DNA from: Saprospiraceae bacterium
Lineage (GTDB): Bacteria > Bacteroidota > Bacteroidia > Bacteroidales > JAIPBB01
DNA: 11,630 bases
NCBI GenBank assembly: GCA_021739805.1
Contig: JAIPBB010000166.1
Coordinates: forward strand, 1 to 11,630
Reading direction: 5' to 3'
Each line of letters begins with the position of its first letter. The first letter of the stretch is position 1. Under the pieces are notes generated by a model. That model was not told the origin of the DNA and ran no database searches. It worked only from the letters and a program-made list of their open reading frames with translations. Positions 1 through 4,713 of this stretch are shown in pieces. Made by a program: the position numbers and the translations under genes.

Positions 1-51
1 ATAATGAATTTTTTGGAAAATAATTAAGAGTAAAGCTTTATGTTTTTAATT

Positions 52-324
52 TCAATATCGCGGCAGAAGGGAGTACTTTGAGTGCTGCCCCCTCTTTAAG
101 GTCACAAATTGTGACCTTAAAGATTTATTTTCTTCAGTAGTTAGCCTAAATACATATCTTTCAGGAAATCGACCAATGTTTCTTTTAACTTGTTGATTTA
201 AAACCTTTGTTTCTACTTAATAGAGTTCCGCTAAATCACCTGATAGCATGATTTTTTGATTTCTAACAATGTATATCTTACTCATTATAACTTCTTCCGG
301 TATTGCTATTTTGCTTTCACTCAT
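52..324 (-). pseudogene. Decayed ORF6N-domain (KilA-N/phage antirepressor-like) gene
   Basis: The minus-strand reading frame from the ATG at 324-322 gives an ORF6N domain in one frame over 90 codons, broken by a TAA at 219-217. Before the stop it reads SKIYIVRNQKIML...DLAELY. After it, the same frame continues with VETKVLNQQVKRN, GRFPERYVFRLT and LRSQFVTLKRGQH. These are the hallmark blocks of the family (IRGxKVML, DLAxLYGVxTKxLNxxVKRN, RFPxDFxFxLT, LRSQFVT). The stop replaces the usual Gly of LYGV. The match ends at about 85 codons, where PYAFTEQGVAML would be expected; the frame then runs into TGA, so the C-terminus is lost. Family members are usually DNA-binding domain proteins of prophages and mobile elements, often about 170-300 residues. 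The same bases contain a 15-bp-arm palindrome (93-123) that simply encodes LRSQFVTLK. A frameshift plus nonsense mutation is more likely than a recoded gene. Confidence 0.82.
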
Positions 325-354
325 TTCTAATATAGTTTGAACCACAAAAATTAT

Positions 355-383
355 AATTTATAATTTCTACTCATAAGATTACA
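355..383. repeat. 29-nt direct repeat, copy 1
   Basis: This stretch matches 2050-2078 at 28 of 29 positions in the same orientation (t364 versus c2059). On the minus strand it sits about 30 nt upstream of the ORF6N pseudogene start. A weaker shared block (CAAACTA.ATT on the minus strand) follows both copies, offset by about 12 nt, so the homology may once have been longer. The two copies bracket the two cassette-like genes between them. It could be a duplicated upstream region, a target duplication or a recombination site; the sequence does not decide. Confidence 0.75.
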
Positions 384-434
384 GTTCTTAATAAAATGCG
401 TTTTAATAATTTTTATTTTTTAACCTGCTGATAT

Positions 435-1019
435 TTATTCACATATGACTAATCTCAATCGTCTACTTGTTATATTTCCAAGAGTTAAATTTAAATGTAC
501 AGTTTTGTCTTTCAATTTCCATTCTCGGATTAAACCAAAGTTCTCATATTCTTTAAATTTCCCTAATTCTTCAGTCAATGATTTAGTCAATTTTTGAAAT
601 TCACTTTTAAGATATTCCTCTGAAGGTATTTCAGCTATGCTCAAAGTGTCTGAGAGATATGATCCACCAACTAAACCATGAATATTCTCATATTCATAAA
701 TTATTGCATACACATTACTGTCAGGTAAGTTGTAATAATAGGCTTTTACAACTGTGTAGTTATCAATTTTTTGAATAAAGAATTTTGGCTGATTTTTCTC
801 ACTTTGTTTCAATGGTTTATTTTTATAACCAAACTCATTCTCAATTTCAGTAAAAACTTCGGTAGAATTTAATTTATTTTCAATTAATCTAAATTCAGGG
901 ATAGTTAAACTCAAGTCAAGAGAATATTTCAAGTCAGAATAGTCTTGATCCACAATTTTATTACTTACGAAGACATATGTAGTGAGAAAAATCAATATTA
1001 TTGTTAGTCTGTACATCAT
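435..1019 (-). CDS. Small exported protein of unknown function (194 aa)
   Basis: I do not recognise the family. The N-terminus (MMYRLTIILIFLTTYVFVSN) is a short basic start followed by a hydrophobic stretch, so the protein has a signal peptide or an N-terminal membrane anchor. There is no lipobox cysteine; the only Cys is next to the end (VICE). The mature part is rich in Lys, Glu, Asn and Tyr. It has a beta-rich middle around residues 70-120 (TVVKAYYYNL, VYAIIYEYE) and an amphipathic helix near 135-160. Start could be Met1 or Met2; upstream of them is a purine-rich AAAGAAAG. The gene begins 18 nt from the edge of the structured repeat 1038-1170 and points the same way as the gene at 1186-1842. 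It has no obvious promoter of its own. I read it as the second cargo gene of a cassette-like pair; the product is a genuine unknown. Confidence 0.72.
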   Translation of the reverse strand: MMYRLTIILIFLTTYVFVSNKIVDQDYSDLKYSLDLSLTIPEFRLIENKLNSTEVFTEIENEFGYKNKPLKQSEKNQPKFFIQKIDNYTVVKAYYYNLPDSNVYAIIYEYENIHGLVGGSYLSDTLSIAEIPSEEYLKSEFQKLTKSLTEELGKFKEYENFGLIREWKLKDKTVHLNLTLGNITSRRLRLVICE

Positions 1020-1037
1020 CTTTCTTTTGTTTTTGCA

Positions 1038-1170
1038 GGCAACGTTTGATGGTAGGTTTCGTGCGGGATTACGAGGCGATTTCCTGTCAGTTTACACCGA
1101 CTTTTTTTACGAGCCACAAACACTCGAAAACCTCTGAAACTCGCATGAACTCTACCATTTGTTGTAAGCC
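1038..1170 (-). repeat. Long imperfect stem-loop element between two genes, attC-like
   Basis: The arms 1038-1076 and 1131-1170 are imperfectly complementary. Paired blocks are GGC with GCC at the ends, ATGGTAG (1049-1055) with CTACCAT (1152-1158), TGCG with CGCA, and GAGG (1073-1076) with CCTC (1131-1134), separated by bulges. The 54-nt centre can form two smaller hairpins: gtcagt/accgac (1086-1091 with 1096-1101, one mismatch or G-U depending on strand) and cgag/ctcg (1110-1113 with 1123-1126). The element is richer in GC than its surroundings. The outer end reads GGCTTACAAC on the minus strand, the inverse of the GTTGTAAGCC found upstream of the next gene at 1864-1873. A 133-nt, bulged, palindromic element just downstream of a small gene and upstream of the next matches the architecture of integron attC sites. 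The terminal boxes do not fit the standard RYYYAAC/GTTRRRY exactly. It could instead be a structured RNA or an unrelated palindromic element. Confidence 0.6.
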
Positions 1171-1185
1171 GTTTTTTATTGATTT

Positions 1186-1842
1186 TCAAGGTAAATGGTA
1201 AATATCAATTAAAAATTTATTCTCATCCCGCCACCTTATCCAACCAATTAATGGATAATCACAATTTAGTCTTTTCTCCGCACAAGCTATACTCTCAGTG
1301 TTATCACAATCATATTGTATTTTTATCCAATCTCCTTTTATCTCTATAGGACAAAATAATTCAATCCCATTTGGAATTGTCAAAGTGTCTACTGGATTAG
1401 AAATGTCTTTTAGTACCGATTGATTTTTAAAATCTCCAATTGCTGTATGACTTCTTCCGAGGCCATATACACTCATTAAGTATTCAGTCCATGTTTTAAA
1501 AATCATTTTATTTGTCTTTTGAATAAAGGCAAAGTCTTTTGAATTAATCATTACTCTGTAAAAATTTGAGTCTTGATTAAGACACACAAAATGTAATATA
1601 CCATAGTCAGGCTTTGAAAACTTACCACAAATATTGTATTTATTTAAATCGGTCTCATTGAGATTAATTGCGGTAATTGTATCCTGGAACATACTGTCTT
1701 TATATACAATGAAAGTTTCAGGGCATTCAACTATACCAATCCCTAAATTATTAACCTCATTTTCAAATCCACAATTATTTTGTCCATTTGTCATTGTGAA
1801 TTTAAATATGATTGTCAGTATTATTATCAGTCTAATTTTCAT
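1186..1842 (-). CDS. Exported cysteine-rich protein with C-terminal SH3-like domain
   Basis: This is a 218-residue protein with a clear signal peptide (MKIRLIIILTIIFKFTMTNG, probable cleavage just before Q21 or N22). The mature part has eight cysteines (24, 40, 72, 87, 164, 179, 187, 194), consistent with disulfides outside the cytoplasm. Residues about 148-215 look like a bacterial SH3-like domain: TLTIPNGIELF, then GDWIKIQY, then PLIGWIRW close to the end. Such domains often bind peptide or peptidoglycan, but no catalytic motif is visible and no function can be assigned. The N-terminal 120 residues match nothing I recognise. The gene is bracketed on its coding strand by GTTGTAAGCC upstream (1873-1864, 21 nt before the ATG) and GGCTTACAAC downstream (1170-1161, 15 nt after the stop), which makes it look like a single-gene cassette. 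Base composition is similar to its neighbours. Confidence 0.78.
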   Translation of the reverse strand: MKIRLIIILTIIFKFTMTNGQNNCGFENEVNNLGIGIVECPETFIVYKDSMFQDTITAINLNETDLNKYNICGKFSKPDYGILHFVCLNQDSNFYRVMINSKDFAFIQKTNKMIFKTWTEYLMSVYGLGRSHTAIGDFKNQSVLKDISNPVDTLTIPNGIELFCPIEIKGDWIKIQYDCDNTESIACAEKRLNCDYPLIGWIRWRDENKFLIDIYHLP

Positions 1843-1863
1843 GTTTGTGGTGCTTTCTTAAAT

Positions 1864-1974
1864 GGCTTACAACTTCTGGATAATTACCACTGTATCGCGT
1901 TTATTTTTGCATTGTCAATTGTTGTGATGTTTTATAAATCGCACATTGTCAAAACATTTGCTTTTATGTGGTAA
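1864..1974 (-). repeat. Second self-complementary element, one-sided attC/attI-like site
   Basis: On the minus strand this element ends in GTTGTAAGCC (1873-1864), the same 10-mer found inverted at the edge of 1038-1170. Its arms pair TTACCAC (1884-1890) with GTGGTAA (1968-1974), with weaker complementarity inward. It also carries a 9-nt direct repeat CATTGTCAA (1910-1918 and 1944-1952). Unlike the first element, no matching GGC...AAC box lies beyond the distal arm; the sequence turns AT-rich there. It could be a truncated attC, or the array-proximal (attI-like) site. The rest of 1975-2186 holds a possible promoter, the second 29-nt repeat and a terminator, with no gene. Confidence 0.5.
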
Positions 1975-1994
1975 ATATTCATATTATTTTATTT

Positions 1995-2002
1995 CAAAAT
2001 TA
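1995..2002 (-). promoter_or_regulatory. Candidate -7 box (TAATTTTG) upstream of the cassette-like genes
   Basis: On the minus strand TAATTTTG fits the Bacteroidota -7 consensus TAnnTTTG exactly. No good TTG -33 box lies at the usual distance. If real, transcription would start near 1988 and run through the element 1864-1974 into the gene at 1842. That would resemble the outward promoter that drives integron cassettes. The motif is short and the region AT-rich, so chance occurrence is quite possible. Confidence 0.33.
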
Positions 2003-2049
2003 GTAATATTTATTAAACATCCATGCTCCATCACAAATTTAGTTTGGTT

Positions 2050-2078
2050 AATTTATAACTTCTACTCATAAGATTACA
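2050..2078. repeat. 29-nt direct repeat, copy 2
   Basis: This is the partner of 355-383, in the same orientation with one substitution. Here the copy is not followed on the minus strand by a recognisable ORF6N reading frame. It lies between the cassette-like patch and the terminator of the next operon, so it marks the right edge of the accessory patch. Confidence 0.75.
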
Positions 2079-2115
2079 AATATAATAATTTACTGTAATT
2101 CTTAAGCTTAAAGAA

Positions 2116-2155
2116 AGACCGAAGATTAATTTTTTACAAAATCTTTCTCCGGTCT
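2116..2155 (-). terminator. Hairpin terminator after the CarboxypepD_reg operon
   Basis: AGACCG and AAGATT on the left pair with AATCTT and CGGTCT on the right (2116-2127 with 2140-2155, with a small bulge). The 12-nt loop is AT-rich. Read on the minus strand the hairpin is followed by TTCTTT; on the plus strand by TCTTTT. It lies 32 nt past the stop of the gene at 2187-3410, so it most likely ends that minus-strand transcript. The imperfect U-runs make it a moderate terminator that could work both ways. Confidence 0.6.
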
Positions 2156-2186
2156 CTTTTAAATTCTGCAATGGAGGTAATTCTAT

Positions 2187-3410
2187 CTAAATTTTCATTT
2201 TATAAAGTTGCTTATAATCATCACTAAAATTCTCTTTGTATAAGAAATAAACAACATCATCCCTTACTTTAATATTTTCAACAAACTGATAGCCCGGAAT
2301 ATCAATTTCTTTATCAAGTATTCCTTCTTTAAGATTTATTTCTCTAAGTTTTGAAATTCCATTTTGTTTAAACATTGCATAAATTTTGCCTTTTATTTCA
2401 TCAATATAAATCTCATTCTTCCATTGTTTATCAAGATGGTATGAAATTGGAGTTTCTCCTAATAATTCACCACCGGAAGTGTAAAATTCAATTTTTGAAT
2501 CTACATAATTCAATATGCAAATGCTATCATGTAATTTAACAAGTGGAGCAAAAATTGGCTTATACATTATCATTTCTTCAAAACGAATTTCAGCATCAGT
2601 GGCATCCTTCAAAAGCCTGGCTTTGTCCTTTAACATATACATGCCCCTTTCGTTCATTATAACCTTAAATTCTTTTGATTTGTTTGTCGCAAAATCATAA
2701 GAATAATAAACTATAATCTGGTCGCTATAATAGTATTGTTTCCAGAAGAGTAAATTATCAATTGCTTCAACAACCGGGAGATTTTGAGCTTCAAACTCTT
2801 CTTTTTCCATTAAATAATCCAGTGCAATATCTGACTTTCCAGCAATTACTTCATAAGCATAATTTTTAGTAAGCAAATGGTTTTTCTCAAGACAATCTTT
2901 AAAAAGCCTTTCGGATTTATAAACCGGTTTTGAACTAAGAGTATCGCCATCAGGTGTAATTAAAACCAAAGAGGGTTTGCTAAGTTTTTTATGCTCATAA
3001 ACAAGCATTAAAATATTATCATCATAAAACTCATAATCCTTCACGTATAATGGTTTATCCTGAACAATATTTATTATTTTATTTGCATTTATCGAAACTG
3101 ATCCTAATTCAGTAACTTTTGGTTCAAGAAGAATATTTAGCTGTTGCACATTTTCACCCCGAATTTGAACAATCTTGTCGTAATAAGCAATATGAGTAAA
3201 GACTAAAATGCCTGAAGATTTCGGAATTGTAATTTTATAAAAACCATTATTATTAGTAGCAGTGCCATAATTAGTGTTTTCAACTTTCACATTAACATTT
3301 TTCAATACTTCATCTGTGATTTTGTTTTTCACATATCCTGACACTACTATATCTTGTGCATTCAGGATTGTAAAAGCTAGTGCTAATAATATTGTACTAA
3401 TGGTTTTCAT
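2187..3410 (-). CDS. Exported CarboxypepD_reg-like protein with propeller-like C-terminal region
   Basis: This is a 407-residue protein. I place the start at the ATG at 3410-3408, because MKTISTILLALAFTILNAQ is a textbook signal peptide ending at A18-Q19; the in-frame ATG at 3461 would add 17 polar residues in front of it. Residues about 22-97 form a CarboxypepD_reg-like domain: VSGYVKNKITDEVLKNVNVKVEN, then TNNNGFYKITIP, then a hydrophobic ILVFTHIAYYDK strand. This Ig-like fold is common at the N-terminus of Bacteroidota outer-membrane and surface proteins. Residues about 120-407 are a series of short beta-strands with recurrent patterns (LVLITPDGDTL, KIEFYTSGGELL, KLREINLKEG, VVYFLYKENF). 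That suits a six-bladed beta-propeller but shows no catalytic residues. It lies 64 nt downstream of the plug protein gene on the same strand, so the two are probably co-transcribed. Location is probably periplasm or outer membrane; substrate unknown. Confidence 0.8.
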   Translation of the reverse strand: MKTISTILLALAFTILNAQDIVVSGYVKNKITDEVLKNVNVKVENTNYGTATNNNGFYKITIPKSSGILVFTHIAYYDKIVQIRGENVQQLNILLEPKVTELGSVSINANKIINIVQDKPLYVKDYEFYDDNILMLVYEHKKLSKPSLVLITPDGDTLSSKPVYKSERLFKDCLEKNHLLTKNYAYEVIAGKSDIALDYLMEKEEFEAQNLPVVEAIDNLLFWKQYYYSDQIIVYYSYDFATNKSKEFKVIMNERGMYMLKDKARLLKDATDAEIRFEEMIMYKPIFAPLVKLHDSICILNYVDSKIEFYTSGGELLGETPISYHLDKQWKNEIYIDEIKGKIYAMFKQNGISKLREINLKEGILDKEIDIPGYQFVENIKVRDDVVYFLYKENFSDDYKQLYKMKI

Positions 3411-3474
3411 TTCTAATAATTTAAAATAAATTTGATTATTGTCTTGATAATTCTTTAGCAAAACCTATTTTAAT

Positions 3475-4275
3475 CTATAGTGATTCTTTAGCCTTCTTCT
3501 CTTGTTCCTTTTTATAGGCTAGTTTTTCGGCTTCTCTTTTTCGAGTCATTTGGTCTCTCCATCTTGCTTCCATTAACCAATCGAAATAACCTTTAGTTTC
3601 TATTACCACCGCACCACCTGTGAAATCACCATATTTTGCAGGAACTCCACCGGAATAAACTGAAATACTTTTAATTGCACCGCCTGGAACATTAATACTA
3701 GCATTTCTAAGTTTAACGCCATCTACAAAATAAACAGCATCACCATCTCTTGAACCTCTGAAGTAAAGTTTTTTTCCATCATCACTTGCAATAACTTTTG
3801 GTGAAATTGTAGCTAGTATTGTTGGTATATCATTCCTTTCAGGAAGCCCTCCAATTACTTGACCATCGATAACATCATGACTGGCACCATCAATTCTGAT
3901 TATAGGTTCCTTATAGGGTGCTGTAATTACTATACCTTTTAATGTTTCACTAGCTACAGGTAAATTGATGTTTTTCAAATACGTTATATCATTAGGGTTA
4001 ATCTTCACTTTTTCAATTATAACTTTTTGATATCCAACATAAGATATTTGAACATCATAATATCCGGGGTCTAGGGGTTTAATTGTAAAATACCCATCTA
4101 AATTAGTTATTGCACCAATAGTTTTACCTTTCGTTTCTATCGTAATTGTTGCTTGTGGAAGTGAAATCTTAGCATCCTTATCAAATACTTGCCCCTTTAA
4201 AGTCCCTGGGTTTTGGGCAAACATGATATATCCTGAAAACAGGATAATCAACGAAGTAATCATAATTTTTTTCAT
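3475..4275 (-). CDS. Exported CarboxypepD_reg plus TonB-plug protein lacking a beta-barrel
   Basis: This is a 266-residue protein. The start chosen is the ATG at 4275-4273, giving the signal peptide MKKIMITSLIILFSGYIMFA before Q21; the upstream ATG at 4317 would bury it. Residues about 25-108 form a CarboxypepD_reg-like domain (LKGQVFDKDAKISLPQATI, TNLDGYFTIKPLDPGYY, ISYVGYQK). Residues about 113-230 match a TonB-dependent receptor plug: GIVITA, VIDGQ, IPTILATISPKV, LYFRGSRDGDAVYFVDGVKL, then ISVYSGGVPAKYGDFTGGAVVIETK. In classical receptors a barrel of 400 or more residues follows. Here the protein stops 36 residues later with a Lys/Glu-rich helical tail (RKREAEKLAYKKEQEKK). The clean stop and tail suggest a true stand-alone plug protein and not a fresh truncation; the downstream gene contains no barrel remnant. 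Transport by this protein alone is unlikely. It could gate or cap a barrel partner, but that is inference. Confidence 0.82.
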   Translation of the reverse strand: MKKIMITSLIILFSGYIMFAQNPGTLKGQVFDKDAKISLPQATITIETKGKTIGAITNLDGYFTIKPLDPGYYDVQISYVGYQKVIIEKVKINPNDITYLKNINLPVASETLKGIVITAPYKEPIIRIDGASHDVIDGQVIGGLPERNDIPTILATISPKVIASDDGKKLYFRGSRDGDAVYFVDGVKLRNASINVPGGAIKSISVYSGGVPAKYGDFTGGAVVIETKGYFDWLMEARWRDQMTRKREAEKLAYKKEQEKKAKESL

Positions 4276-4307
4276 AATGTTAAATTTTAGGTTAATACTT
4301 TTGACCA

Positions 4308-4314
4308 CAAAATA
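4308..4314 (-). promoter_or_regulatory. Weak -7-like box upstream of the plug gene
   Basis: On the minus strand TATTTTG lies 33 nt upstream of the start codon. It resembles TAnnTTTG with one N missing, and no convincing TTG box lies upstream. It is the best candidate in the short leader of the operon running from 4275 to 2187, but the fit is poor. Confidence 0.25.
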
Positions 4315-4423
4315 CACTTAGAAATAGCTGATTGAAATGCACAATAAGTTTTTGGTAGGAAAATTAAAGTTTTAGGTATGTTTTTGGAAGTAAACGGAAG
4401 ATTTATTGAACTTGAAAGGATGA

Positions 4424-4463
4424 TTGAGTTGTTGAGTTGTTGGGTAGTTGAGTTGTTGAGTTG
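4424..4463. repeat. Tandem octamer repeat (TTGAGTTG x5)
   Basis: Five in-phase 8-nt units run without gaps. Units 1, 2, 4 and 5 are TTGAGTTG; unit 3 is TTGGGTAG. It lies in the divergent spacer between the plug gene and guaA, with no coding sign of its own. Replication slippage is the likely origin. Confidence 0.85.
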
Positions 4464-4475
4464 TTTGCACAACCT

Positions 4476-4510
4476 GAAACCCGACGAAGCGAAGCAAGCC
4501 CGTATGGGAA
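4476..4510. repeat. 35-nt exact direct repeat, copy 1
   Basis: This is identical to 4590-4624 in the same orientation, 79 nt apart. It contains GACGAAGCGAAGCAAGC and CCCGTATGGG and is clearly richer in GC than the window. Between the two copies lies TTCGACTCCGCTCAATGACC (4525-4544), which looks like a commonly dispersed Bacteroidota intergenic sequence (from memory). It probably belongs to a dispersed intergenic repeat family; function unknown. Confidence 0.85.
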
Positions 4511-4566
4511 CCTTAAACCTGCATTTCGACTCCGCTCAATGACCACGCTCAGTACATTTAAGAAAG

Positions 4567-4594
4567 CTGAAACGTGAAACTTGAAACCCGAAAC
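4567..4594. repeat. Tandem heptamer repeat (NNGAAAC x4)
   Basis: Four in-phase 7-nt units, CTGAAAC, GTGAAAC, TTGAAAC and CCGAAAC, lead straight into the second 35-nt repeat, whose first bases continue the phase (CCGACGA). The period is the same as that of the array at 6251-6285, although the unit differs. Confidence 0.7.
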
Positions 4595-4624
4595 CCGACG
4601 AAGCGAAGCAAGCCCGTATGGGAA
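4590..4624. repeat. 35-nt exact direct repeat, copy 2
   Basis: This is the second copy of 4476-4510, with no mismatch. Its first five bases overlap the last unit of the heptamer array. Apart from these repeats and the guaA -7 box, I see nothing in the 438-nt spacer 4276-4713. Confidence 0.85.
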
Positions 4625-4701
4625 TCCGAAACCATATTTTGCTCGTTAATTTCTTTGTTGATATTTTATTTCGCTTAGAATAGTTTATCGCTTGTATTTT
4701 A

Positions 4702-4709
4702 TATCTTTG
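4702..4709 (+). promoter_or_regulatory. Candidate -7 box (TATCTTTG) for guaA
   Basis: TATCTTTG matches the Bacteroidota -7 consensus TAnnTTTG exactly and lies only 4 nt before the guaA ATG. A TTG -33 box is not visible at the expected distance. Transcription would start at or within a few bases of the ATG, so the message would be leaderless or nearly so. Alternatively the true promoter lies further upstream and this match is chance. Confidence 0.45.
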
Positions 4710-4713
4710 TCAA

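Noticed and set aside
62..89. Stem-loop (ggc / gcc with agtact / agtgct inside) that might be part of an RNA gene
   Set aside because: Also inside the pseudogene frame, and no tRNA or known RNA features (no T-loop, no acceptor stem) go with it.
93..123. Perfect palindrome with 15-bp arms and a 1-nt centre, looking like an operator or terminator
   Set aside because: It lies inside the ORF6N pseudogene and encodes the conserved LRSQFVTLK block, where such near-palindromes arise from the codons themselves.
420..1043. cctgc (424-428) and gcagg (1035-1039) as inverted boxes bracketing the 435-1019 gene
   Set aside because: Only five bases match, which is expected by chance over this distance, so it does not add to the cassette case.
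1001..1201. Plus-strand open frame of 66 codons across the stem element
   Set aside because: It runs through the self-complementary repeat, has no protein-like composition and opposes both neighbouring genes.
1634..1974. Two overlapping plus-strand open frames of 64 and 75 codons
   Set aside because: They are antisense to the SH3-like protein gene and its upstream element, with no family match or start signal.
4287..4472. Minus-strand open frame of 61 codons with a repetitive Asn/Gln-rich N-terminus
   Set aside because: The Asn/Gln run is just the octamer tandem repeat in translation; no homology or start context supports a gene.
4476..4624. Two 35-nt repeats with a 79-nt spacer as a degenerate CRISPR
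   Set aside because: Only two copies exist, the spacer is too long and itself contains repeat-like sequence, and no cas genes are present.
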